The position numbers were made by a program, and so were the translations under genes. Positions 1 through 5,732 of a DNA stretch of 5,732 nt are shown here, piece after piece. The notes under the pieces were generated by a model. The model had not been told where the DNA came from and made no database searches. It was given only the letters and a program-made list of their open reading frames with translations. This DNA comes from Actinomycetota bacterium (GTDB taxonomy: Bacteria; Actinomycetota; Actinomycetes; Actinomycetales; Cellulomonadaceae), in assembly GCA_018898235.1 (NCBI GenBank), contig JAHIJU010000225.1, positions 1-5,732 on the forward strand. Direction: 5' to 3'. The number at the start of each line of letters is the position of its first letter. Positions within the stretch are counted from its first letter, which is position 1.

Positions 1-1
1 C

Positions 2-445
<444 letters not shown>

Positions 446-462
446 CCTGTCCCACCCTGCTC

Positions 463-492
463 CTCGGCCCCGGCCTCACGGCCGGGGCCGAG
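463..492. terminator. Bidirectional hairpin terminator between convergent genes
   Basis: A perfect 13-bp inverted repeat has its left arm at 463-475, a TCAC loop at 476-479 and its right arm at 480-492. It lies 17 bp after the citrate synthase stop and 33 bp beyond the stop of the minus-strand gene ending at 526, so it can serve both convergent transcripts. No T-tract follows on either strand, which is common for terminators in GC-rich actinobacteria. A second, weaker hairpin (521-525 with 529-533, loop TCA) surrounds the stop codon of the minus-strand gene and overlaps the 10-bp palindrome at 515-524. The stem is seen directly; termination is inferred. Confidence 0.8.
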
Positions 493-525
493 CTGTCTCC
501 CCGACCCGCCGTGCCCGGGCCCGGC

Positions 526-1401
526 TCAGCCGGTCGTGACCTGCACGTAGCCGGCGGCGAGCGGTGCCTGTGCCGGCTGCCACCCGTCCTGGCCGCGCAC
601 CCACACCAGGTCATCGACCTGGACCGAAGTCACGCCGACCTGGTTCGCGACCGCCACGGCCCACTGACCGACCGCCCAGCCGATCCGATCGGCCTGGTCG
701 GCAGTCGTGAGCGAGTTGGCGTCGATCGCGTACACCCCGCCGGTCTCCACGTACCCGGCAGCGAGCCCGAGGTCGCGGCCCAGACGTGCGGTCAGGTTCT
801 CGGCCGGGGCGGTCGACTCCGCTGTCAGGGCCGGCAGCGTGCAGGTCAACGCGGCCGGTGACCAGCCCGTGAGCGCCGAGGCGAAGGCCCGGGCGCCGCC
901 CTCGTGGTTGGCGTACGCGTCGGCGAATGCCGAGCGCTGGACCGCCTGGGCGGCCTTCGTCACGTCGATCGTCTCCCAGTCAGGGACCTCGACCAGCCGG
1001 TCGTAGAAGGTGCCCGCGGCGAACACCGGGTCCATCACCTCGGCCTGCGTGCCCCAGCCCTGGGAGGGGCGCTGCTGGAACAGGCCGAGCGAGTCCCGGT
1101 CGCCGTAGTCGAGGTTGCGGAGACTCGACTCCTGCAGGGTCGTCGCGAGGGCGACCGTCACCGCATGGGCCGGTAGCCCGCGCCGCACCGCGACCGCGGC
1201 CACCACTGCGGCGTTCTGCGCCTGGTCCGGATCGAGGGTCCAGGGCGTGCCGTCCACGATCGCGGTGCACACCTGGGCCTTCGGCACCGGGTGACGCGTG
1301 TCCAGCCATCGCACGACGCCGAGCACCGCGACCACACCGATCCCGAGGACCGTGACGGTCGCAAGGAACCCGGCAAGAGGTCGACGGCGCCCGGCTGCCA
1401 T
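526..1401 (-). CDS. Membrane-anchored protein with lysozyme/SLT-like domain, function unknown
   Basis: The 291-residue protein begins with an arginine-rich stretch (RRR at 5-7) and one hydrophobic segment at about 9-31, consistent with an N-terminal anchor that places the rest outside the membrane. Residues about 60-185 resemble a soluble lytic transglycosylase/lysozyme-like fold: LQESSLRNLDYGDRDSLGLFQ begins near residue 89, with Glu91 where such enzymes carry the catalytic acid and GLFQ matching their GLMQ motif; QRPSQGWGT follows. Cys45 and Cys187 flank this domain and could pair. The tail (about 205-291) looks like a separate small domain with WAVAVANQVGV and a Trp-rich VWVRGQDGW stretch. 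Similar proteins are common in actinobacteria, usually called hypothetical and sometimes mislabelled as heavy-metal transporters. Peptidoglycan cleavage is a reasonable but unproven guess. The ATG lies 3 nt after the dapD stop and has no visible Shine-Dalgarno sequence, so it is probably translated by coupling to dapD. Confidence 0.85.
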   Translation of the reverse strand: MAAGRRRPLAGFLATVTVLGIGVVAVLGVVRWLDTRHPVPKAQVCTAIVDGTPWTLDPDQAQNAAVVAAVAVRRGLPAHAVTVALATTLQESSLRNLDYGDRDSLGLFQQRPSQGWGTQAEVMDPVFAAGTFYDRLVEVPDWETIDVTKAAQAVQRSAFADAYANHEGGARAFASALTGWSPAALTCTLPALTAESTAPAENLTARLGRDLGLAAGYVETGGVYAIDANSLTTADQADRIGWAVGQWAVAVANQVGVTSVQVDDLVWVRGQDGWQPAQAPLAAGYVQVTTG

Positions 1402-1404
1402 GAG

Positions 1405-2349
1405 TCAGTTCGCGTGCAGGGCCGGGTTGAGCGCGATCCCCTGACCGGTCCGAGCCACCGCCTCGACCGCCCCGCTGAGCGAGTTGCGCCGGAACAGGAT
1501 CTGATCGACACCGGCCAGCTCACGCGCCTTGACCGTGCGCGGGCCCCCCTCGAAGCCCACGAGCGAGACCTTGGTGCCCGCGGTGACGTAGAGCCCGGCC
1601 TCGACGACGCAGTCGTCGCCGAGCGGGATGCCGAGACCCGAGTTCGCCCCGAGCAGGCAGCGCCGGCCGATCGTGATGACCTCACGCCCGCCGCCGGACA
1701 GCGTGCCCATGATCGAGGCCCCACCGCCGACGTCCGAACCGTCGCCGACCACGACGCCCGCCGAGATCCGCCCCTCGACCATCGAGACGCCCAGGGTGCC
1801 GGCGTTGTAGTTGACGAACCCCTCGTGCATGACGGTCGTGCCGGGCGCCAGGTGCGCCCCGAGCCGGACCCGGTCGGCGTCGGCGACCCGCACCCCGGAC
1901 GGCAGGACGTAGTCGGTCATCCGCGGGAACTTGTCGATGCCCAGCACGACGACGGGCCGTCCGAGCGCGGTCCGCAGCCGCAGCCTGGTCGCCTCGAACC
2001 CGTCGACGGCGCACGGACCGGCGTCGGTCCAGACCACGGTCGCGAGCACGCCGAACACGCCGTCGAGCGCGATCTCGCGCGGACGCACGAGCCGGTGCGA
2101 CAGCAGGTGCAGCCGCAGGTAGGCGTCGGAGGCGTCGGCGGGCGCGGTGTCCAGGTCGATCACCGTGGTCACGACCCGGACGTCGAGGCCGCGCAGGTCG
2201 TCGCGTCGCGCGGCCGCCGCGAGCTCGTGCGGTGCGGTCGCCCCGGCAGGCGGAGTCCCCAGCTCGGGGGCCGGGTACCAGGTGTCCAGGACGGTGCCGT
2301 CATCGGTCACGGTGGCCAGACCGTGACCCCAGGCGCTGCGATCGGGCAT
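1405..2349 (-). CDS. dapD: 2,3,4,5-tetrahydropyridine-2,6-dicarboxylate N-succinyltransferase
   Basis: DapD transfers a succinyl group from succinyl-CoA to tetrahydrodipicolinate in the cytoplasm, committing the intermediate to the succinylase route to meso-diaminopimelate and lysine. The 314-residue protein matches the actinobacterial DapD type (about 317 residues in M. tuberculosis) from end to end. GLATVTDDGTVLDTWYPAPEL begins near residue 10, followed by YLRLHLLSHRLV (77-88), DKFPRMTDYV (139-148), MHEGFVNYNAGTLG (174-187) and the left-handed beta-helix region of hexapeptide repeats (about 160-265). Glu192 in VEGRISAGVVVGDGSD corresponds to the glutamate proposed as catalytic in the M. tuberculosis enzyme, and the protein ends in the family-typical ALHAN. 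The ATG at 2349 was chosen because similarity begins at residue 10. The frame remains open further upstream, but that extension would run into dapE and lacks similarity. It diverges from dapE and is probably co-transcribed with the SLT-like gene after it. Confidence 0.97.
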   Translation of the reverse strand: MPDRSAWGHGLATVTDDGTVLDTWYPAPELGTPPAGATAPHELAAAARRDDLRGLDVRVVTTVIDLDTAPADASDAYLRLHLLSHRLVRPREIALDGVFGVLATVVWTDAGPCAVDGFEATRLRLRTALGRPVVVLGIDKFPRMTDYVLPSGVRVADADRVRLGAHLAPGTTVMHEGFVNYNAGTLGVSMVEGRISAGVVVGDGSDVGGGASIMGTLSGGGREVITIGRRCLLGANSGLGIPLGDDCVVEAGLYVTAGTKVSLVGFEGGPRTVKARELAGVDQILFRRNSLSGAVEAVARTGQGIALNPALHAN

Positions 2350-2362
2350 GGCCCCAACCCTA
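2350..2362 (-). promoter_or_regulatory. Predicted -10 element and leaderless start for dapD
   Basis: On the minus strand TAGGGT (2362-2357) is followed by 7 nt and then the dapD ATG (2349). TANNNT about 6-7 nt before the transcription start is the known -10 pattern of actinobacterial housekeeping promoters, so transcription would begin at or next to the A of the ATG and give a leaderless mRNA. No good Shine-Dalgarno sequence competes (the spacer is TGGGGCC) and no clear -35 box is visible. The motif and spacing are seen directly; promoter activity is inferred. Confidence 0.65.
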
Positions 2363-2403
2363 GGCGGTGAGTCCCGCGCGGCCGGGCGGTGCCCACGGAT
2401 CGG

Positions 2404-2416
2404 TAGGGTCGGGCGC
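2404..2416 (+). promoter_or_regulatory. Predicted -10 element and leaderless start for dapE
   Basis: TAGGGT (2404-2409) is followed by 7 nt and the GTG of dapE (2417). It is the same hexamer at the same spacing as on the dapD side, in mirror orientation. This fits a TANNNT -10 box with transcription starting at the start codon. The AGGG inside the hexamer could alternatively be a weak ribosome binding site, but two identical hexamers at equal distance favour the promoter reading. No convincing -35 box is visible. Confidence 0.65.
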
Positions 2417-3508
2417 GTGAACGTGGCTCGTCTGGACCTGACCGCCGACCTGGTGACACTCACCCGCGCGTTGTGCGACCTGCCGTCGGTGAGCGGTGAC
2501 GAGCGCGTGCTCGCCGATGCTGTCGAGGCCGCGTTGCGCGCCTGCGCGCATCTGGAGGTGCTGCGTGACGGCGACACGGTGGTCGCCCGCACCCAGCTCG
2601 GCCGGGCGGGTCGGGTCGCGATCGCCGGGCACCTCGACACCGTGCCGATCGCCGCCAACCTGCCGTCGCGCCTGGTGGGCGAAGGGGCTGACGCGGCGGT
2701 CTGGGGACGCGGGACGGTCGACATGAAGGCCGGTGTCGCCGTGCAGCTCGCACTCGCCGCAACCCTCGACGCGCCGAACCGCGATGTGACCTGGATCTTC
2801 TACGACCACGAGGAGGTCGCGGCCGAGCTCAACGGTCTGGGCCGGGTAGCCCGGGCGCACCCCGACTGGTTGGCCGCCGACTTCGCCGTGCTGTGCGAAC
2901 CGACCGCCGGCGGGATCGAGGGCGGCTGCAACGGCACGCTGCGCGCCGAGGTGCTCGTGCACGGCCGAGCCGCGCACTCGGCCAGGTCGTGGATGGGCGT
3001 CAACGCGATCCACGGCGCGGCACCCGTGCTGGCCCGGCTGCAGGACTACCGGCCGCGCGAGGTGGAGGTGGACGGCCTGCTCTACCGAGAGGGCCTGAAC
3101 GCCGTGGCCGTGCGGGGCGGTACCGCGGGCAACGTGATCCCGGACTCGTGCGTCGTCACCGTCAACTACCGGTTCGCCCCGTCGCAGTCGGTCGAGGGTG
3201 CGGGTGAGCACGTCCGGGAGGTCTTCGACGGGTTCGAGGTGCGCGTCGTCGACGCGGCCGGTGGCGCTCGGCCCGGCCTGGACCACCCCGCGGCGCAGCA
3301 GTTCTCGCAGGCCGTGCTGGCCGTCACCGGAGGCGCCCCCACGGCCAAGCTGGGCTGGACGGATGTCGCGCGGTTCGGTGCGCTCGGCGTGCCGGCGGTG
3401 AACTTCGGACCGGGTGACCCGCTGCTCGCGCACGCCGACGACGAGCAGTGCCCGGTCGACCAGATCGAGTCGGTGCACCGCGCGCTCGCGAGCTGGCTCG
3501 CGGGCTGA
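2417..3508 (+). CDS. dapE: Succinyl-diaminopimelate desuccinylase (M20 metallopeptidase family)
   Basis: DapE hydrolyses N-succinyl-L,L-diaminopimelate to succinate and L,L-diaminopimelate, using two zinc ions, in the cytoplasm. The 363-residue protein has all M20/DapE landmarks in order: GHLDTVP (71-77) with metal ligand His72 and Asp74; GRGTVDMKAG (97-106) with bridging Asp102; YDHEEV (129-134) with general base Glu132 and metal ligand Glu133; CEPT (160-163) with metal ligand Glu161; the lid/dimerisation domain beginning near HGRAAHSAR (182-190); and LLAHADDE (336-343) with the last metal ligand His339. Length and sequence fit the Gram-positive DapE subfamily. The GTG at 2417 was chosen because LDLTADLVTLTRALCDLPS aligns with family N-termini right after it and a promoter-like hexamer lies 7 nt before; a second GTG at 2423 is a close alternative. 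The open frame continues upstream to 2348 but would overlap the dapD start. Confidence 0.96.
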   Translation: MNVARLDLTADLVTLTRALCDLPSVSGDERVLADAVEAALRACAHLEVLRDGDTVVARTQLGRAGRVAIAGHLDTVPIAANLPSRLVGEGADAAVWGRGTVDMKAGVAVQLALAATLDAPNRDVTWIFYDHEEVAAELNGLGRVARAHPDWLAADFAVLCEPTAGGIEGGCNGTLRAEVLVHGRAAHSARSWMGVNAIHGAAPVLARLQDYRPREVEVDGLLYREGLNAVAVRGGTAGNVIPDSCVVTVNYRFAPSQSVEGAGEHVREVFDGFEVRVVDAAGGARPGLDHPAAQQFSQAVLAVTGGAPTAKLGWTDVARFGALGVPAVNFGPGDPLLAHADDEQCPVDQIESVHRALASWLAG

Positions 3509-3534
3509 CCCTCGGATCGCCCAGGTCCTCGCCG

Positions 3535-3546
3535 TAGGCTGCGCGC
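3535..3546 (+). promoter_or_regulatory. Predicted -10 element for the LOG gene
   Basis: In the 38-bp gap after dapE, TAGGCT (3535-3540) lies 6 nt before the GTG at 3547. It fits the TANNNT pattern and spacing of a leaderless actinobacterial promoter. No Shine-Dalgarno sequence is seen beyond the weak AGG within the hexamer, and no terminator hairpin separates dapE from this gene, so read-through from dapE may add to expression. The -35 region is not recognisable. Confidence 0.5.
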
Positions 3547-4356
3547 GTGGCCAGACGCACGACATCCCCCCGTGAGTACCGGCGCGGTCCGGTGCTGCTG
3601 CGCGGTGAGCAGATCCCGACGACCACCTCCGACCAACGGCTGCTGGCCAGGTCGGAGGGCGCCGCCTGGCTGCAGGACGACCCGTGGCGGGTGATGCGCA
3701 TCCAGAGCGAGTTCGTCGAGGGCTTCGGCGCGCTGGCCGAGATCGGACCCGGGGTCAGCGTGTTCGGCTCGGCCCGGGTCGCGAAGGGCTCACCGGACTA
3801 CCAGCTGGCGCGGGCCGTGGGCCGGTCGCTCGCCGAGGCCGGCTACGCCGTCCTGACGGGTGGTGGCCCCGGTGTGATGGAGGGCGCCAACCGCGGCGCG
3901 GTCGACGGCGGTGGCCTGTCGGTGGGTCTCGGCATCGAGCTGCCCTTCGAGCAGGGCATGAACAAGTGGGTCGACCTCGGGGTCAACTTCCGCTACTTCT
4001 TCGCCCGCAAGACGATGTTCGTCAAGTACGCCGAGGGGTTCATCGTGCTGCCGGGCGGGTTCGGCACCCTCGACGAGCTGTTCGAGGCGCTCACGCTGGT
4101 CCAGACGCACAAGGTGTCCGGGTTCCCCATCGTCCTCATGCGGTCCGCCTACTGGCAGGGACTGCTCGACTGGTTGGCGCAGACCGTGGTCGGCGGCCAC
4201 ATGGCCGCACCGGTCGACCTGGAGCTCCTGCAGGTGGCCGACGATGCGGACGCGGCGGTGCAGATCATCGTCCAGCACGGTGAGCAGCTGCGGGCCGACG
4301 AGGCCGCTGCGGTGCGTGCGGCCGAGGAGGCCCAGCACGCGGCGGAGGGTCGGTGA
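3547..4356 (+). CDS. LOG-family (TIGR00730) nucleoside 5'-monophosphate phosphoribohydrolase-like protein
   Basis: The 269-residue protein belongs to the LOG/lysine-decarboxylase-like Rossmann family. Characterised members split cytokinin riboside 5'-monophosphates or related nucleotides such as AMP into base and ribose 5-phosphate; the older label 'lysine decarboxylase' is wrong. Visible motifs are VFGSAR (72-77), LTGGGPGVMEGANRGA (103-118), FFARKTMFVKYAEGF (151-165) and the signature PGGFGTLDE (169-177), which contains catalytic and phosphate-binding residues. About 65 residues precede the Rossmann core and an Ala/Glu-rich, probably helical tail follows (about 245-269). It is therefore the long form, bigger than the roughly 190-residue short LOGs. 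The GTG start follows a promoter-like hexamer by 6 nt. Its stop overlaps the start of the membrane glycosyltransferase gene by 4 nt. Its position beside dapD/dapE parallels mycobacteria, but the true substrate here is unknown. Confidence 0.92.
   Translation: MARRTTSPREYRRGPVLLRGEQIPTTTSDQRLLARSEGAAWLQDDPWRVMRIQSEFVEGFGALAEIGPGVSVFGSARVAKGSPDYQLARAVGRSLAEAGYAVLTGGGPGVMEGANRGAVDGGGLSVGLGIELPFEQGMNKWVDLGVNFRYFFARKTMFVKYAEGFIVLPGGFGTLDELFEALTLVQTHKVSGFPIVLMRSAYWQGLLDWLAQTVVGGHMAAPVDLELLQVADDADAAVQIIVQHGEQLRADEAAAVRAAEEAQHAAEGR
4344..4349 (+). promoter_or_regulatory. Ribosome binding site inside the LOG gene for the downstream gene
   Basis: GGAGGG lies in the last codons of the LOG gene, 3 nt before the GTG at 4353. 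The spacing is somewhat short but usable, and it is the clearest Shine-Dalgarno-like sequence in the window. With the overlapping GTGA (4353-4356) it supports translational coupling and decides the start of the membrane protein. A second GTG at 4365 lies 15 nt from this site, which is less favourable. Confidence 0.6.
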
Positions 4357-5609
4357 GCGGACGGGTGACGCAGCTGTCCGCACCGTCCTCGGTCCGGCGG
4401 GGTGCGGCCTACGACCCGCGGACCTGGCCCTGGTGGGTGCAGACCCTCGCCGTCTACGCGGTGAGCAGGGTCTTCCTGGTGGTCGTGTTCGTCCGTGTGG
4501 CGCTGGTGCAGAAGGCGAACCTGTGGACGACGGCCCGGCCGTCCTACCTGTCGTACGTCGCGACCCTGTTCGACGGCACCTGGTACCGCACCATCGCGGA
4601 GAACGGGTACCCGGCCACGCTCCCGGTCGACTCGCAGGGTCTGGTCACGCAGAACGCGTGGGCGTTCTTCCCGGCGTTCCCGATGCTGGTGCGCACCGTC
4701 ATGAACCTCACCGGTGGCACCTGGATCGTGGTCGCCCCGCTCGTCGCGACGGTGCTCGGTGCCGCCGCCATGGTCGTGGTGCACCGGGTGATCTCGGTCG
4801 GCGCACCCCGCGCGGTCGAGGCCTGGCCCGGCCTGCCGCTGGCCACCGTGGCCGTCGTGTGCGCCTTCCCCACCTCGGCCGTGCTGCAGGCGGCGTACAC
4901 CGAGTCGTTGGCGTTGCTGCTCATCGCCTCGGCGTTGCTGCTGATCATCCGACGGCGGTACGAGTGGGCGGCCCTGGTGGTGGTCGTCCTGGGGTTCACC
5001 CGGGCCGTGGCCCTTCCGATGGCGGTCGTCGTCGTGGTCCACGGCCTCGTGCGCTGGCGGGCGGGTCGGCGTCACGAGGACGGGTTCGGCGTCCGCGACC
5101 TGGTGCGGGTCGGGGCGCTGGCCGCCGTCGCGGTGGTGTCCGGGTTCGTCTGGCCCGCCGTCTGCGGATGGGTGACCGGTGTGCCCAACGGCTACCTGCT
5201 CACCCAGGAGTCGTGGCGCTGGGCCAAGACGGTCGAACCGTTCATCGGCTGGACCTACGTGCCGCAGTACTGGTTCGGCAGCTGGGCGCCGGTGGTGGTG
5301 GTCGGTGGCCTCGGGCTGACGGCGTTGACGATCCTCATGCCGTCGGCCTGGCGGCTCGGGCGTGAGCTGCATGCGTGGGCCGCGTCGTACGTGCTCTACA
5401 TCGCCGCCGTCGCCGAACCCGGGTCGAGCCTGGCCCGGTTCCTGCTGCTGGCGTTCCCACTCGGGGCGGCGACCGTGGGCGTGGTGACGTCCAGTGCGCG
5501 GGCCCGAGCGCGCTGGCTGGCGTTGCTGCTGATCGCGATGCTGGCCTTCCAGGTCCTGTGGGTCCGGCAGATCTGGCTGTTCAACCCGCACGGCGACTGG
5601 CCGCCCTAG
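4353..5609 (+). CDS. PIG-V-like GT-C glycosyltransferase (probable mannosyltransferase), integral membrane
   Basis: The 418-residue protein is hydrophobic, with roughly nine or ten membrane segments (near 29-52, 126-147, 162-200, 204-232, 252-272, 311-330, 340-356, 361-380 and 387-408). The first external loop carries FDGTWYRTIAENGYP (73-87) and FFPAFPMLVR (105-114). These resemble the conserved loop of PIG-V/GPI mannosyltransferase 2 relatives, where the Asp (here Asp74) is thought to be catalytic. Later AYTESLALLL (181-190), GFTRAVALP (214-222) and LARFLLLAFPL (360-370) also fit that family. Such GT-C enzymes move mannose from polyprenyl-phosphate mannose onto an acceptor at the outer membrane face. 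The acceptor here (lipoglycan, glycolipid or protein) cannot be read from the sequence. The gene overlaps the LOG gene by 4 nt and is probably co-translated with it. The broad family call is fairly secure; donor and acceptor are inference. Confidence 0.85.
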   Translation: MSGRVTQLSAPSSVRRGAAYDPRTWPWWVQTLAVYAVSRVFLVVVFVRVALVQKANLWTTARPSYLSYVATLFDGTWYRTIAENGYPATLPVDSQGLVTQNAWAFFPAFPMLVRTVMNLTGGTWIVVAPLVATVLGAAAMVVVHRVISVGAPRAVEAWPGLPLATVAVVCAFPTSAVLQAAYTESLALLLIASALLLIIRRRYEWAALVVVVLGFTRAVALPMAVVVVVHGLVRWRAGRRHEDGFGVRDLVRVGALAAVAVVSGFVWPAVCGWVTGVPNGYLLTQESWRWAKTVEPFIGWTYVPQYWFGSWAPVVVVGGLGLTALTILMPSAWRLGRELHAWAASYVLYIAAVAEPGSSLARFLLLAFPLGAATVGVVTSSARARARWLALLLIAMLAFQVLWVRQIWLFNPHGDWPP

Positions 5610-5646
5610 GTCGTGAGGGGCCAGGTCCGGGGCCGCGGTGACCTAG
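5606..5646. repeat. 7-bp inverted repeat flanking the last intergenic gap
   Basis: CTAGGTC (5606-5612) and GACCTAG (5640-5646) form a perfect inverted repeat separated by 27 nt. The left arm contains the TAG stop of the glycosyltransferase gene, and the right arm overlaps the TAGACT promoter-like hexamer. The interior holds GGGGCC twice (5617-5622 and 5629-5634). It could be a weak terminator or an operator, but arms this short with a long loop can arise by chance. Confidence 0.3.
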
Positions 5647-5649
5647 ACT
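5644..5649 (+). promoter_or_regulatory. Possible -10 element for the gene at the window end
   Basis: TAGACT lies 5 nt before the GTG at 5655. It fits the TANNNT pattern, though the spacing is slightly shorter than at dapD, dapE and the LOG gene. There is no recognisable -35 box. Support is mainly the analogy with the other starts in this window. Confidence 0.4.
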
Positions 5650-5654
5650 TGACC

Positions 5655-5732
5655 GTGGACCACGGGCGGTCGGACATCACGACGGCGCCTTCGCGCCAGC
5701 ATGTGGGCCGCCCGGGACGCGACGAGGTGAAG
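5655..5732 (+). CDS. Start of a further gene, cut by the window edge
   Basis: From the GTG at 5655 the frame is open for 26 codons to the window end. G/C content by codon position is about 77, 54 and 88 percent for positions 1, 2 and 3, the pattern expected of coding sequence in such a genome. A TAGACT hexamer 5 nt upstream could be a leaderless promoter. The frame is open back to the preceding TAG at 5607, so GTG 5613 or TTG 5649 are other possible starts. The visible residues, beginning MDHGRSDITT, are polar and match no family I recognise. In mycobacteria a folP-type dihydropteroate synthase gene lies downstream of the LOG gene, so an N-terminal extension of such a protein is one possibility, from context only. 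Confidence 0.4.
   Translation, partial: MDHGRSDITTAPSRQHVGRPGRDEVK

Noticed and set aside
1291..2370. A 359-codon open frame on the plus strand opposite dapD
   Set aside because: It is an antisense shadow of a highly conserved gene, with Arg/Asp/Gly/Pro-rich composition and no family resemblance.
2348..2416. An upstream ATG start for dapE at 2348
   Set aside because: It would overlap the dapD start codon and both promoter hexamers, and the added residues do not resemble DapE N-termini.
2350..2724. A longer dapD reading frame starting at 2724 on the minus strand
   Set aside because: The extra 125 residues are unlike DapD, would lie opposite the dapE start, and would exceed the normal family length; similarity begins just after the ATG at 2349.
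3509..3546. Possible terminator or riboswitch between dapE and the LOG gene
   Set aside because: The 38 bp contain no stable inverted repeat; only the promoter-like hexamer stands out.
2360..3565. A 401-codon open frame on the minus strand opposite dapE
   Set aside because: It shows low-complexity antisense composition and no recognisable motif; dapE on the other strand has a complete set of catalytic residues.
4149..5591. A 480-codon open frame on the minus strand opposite the glycosyltransferase and the end of the LOG gene
   Set aside because: Its product is rich in His, Arg, Gln, Asp, Gly and Pro with no domain. This is typical of antisense frames in GC-rich genes, and the plus-strand products have clear family motifs.
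5684..5697. A small hairpin GGCGC-CTTC-GCGCC near the right end
   Set aside because: A 5-bp stem inside a probable coding frame, with no T-tract, is expected by chance at this GC content.

Overview
The window is a compact, very GC-rich piece of chromosome with strong G/C bias at third codon positions, several GTG starts and short gaps. Gene content and protein similarity point to an actinobacterium. A member of the Micrococcales (for example a Cellulomonas-like genus) fits best, but that rank is inference. The region looks like core chromosome: there is no transposase, integrase, tRNA, rRNA, CRISPR array or plasmid gene.

Layout from left to right: the 3' end of a plus-strand citrate synthase gene (2-445), then a strong hairpin in an 80-bp gap between convergent genes (463-492). 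Next come two minus-strand genes read right to left, dapD (2349-1405) and, 3 nt after its stop, a membrane-anchored protein with a lysozyme/SLT-like domain (1401-526). A 67-bp divergent promoter region (2350-2416) separates dapD from plus-strand dapE (2417-3508). After a 38-bp gap follow a LOG-family phosphoribohydrolase (3547-4356) and, overlapping it by 4 nt, a multi-spanning PIG-V-like GT-C mannosyltransferase (4353-5609). The last 78 bases (5655-5732) look like the start of another plus-strand gene cut by the window edge.

Functionally, dapD and dapE encode two steps of the succinylase branch of lysine/meso-diaminopimelate synthesis: succinylation of tetrahydrodipicolinate and, after a transaminase step not encoded here, desuccinylation. 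The divergent dapD/dapE arrangement is also known from Mycobacterium tuberculosis (Rv1201c/Rv1202), where a LOG gene (Rv1205) lies nearby. The SLT-like protein and the mannosyltransferase suggest a cell-envelope theme around the dap genes, but this link is contextual.

The most distinctive non-coding signal is a mirror-image pair of TAGGGT hexamers, each exactly 7 nt before a start codon of dapD or dapE. This is what back-to-back promoters producing leaderless mRNAs would look like. Similar TAGNNT elements lie 6 nt before the LOG gene and 5 nt before the last reading frame. No clearly novel system is visible; the best leads are this promoter architecture and the uncharacterised SLT-like protein coupled to dapD.
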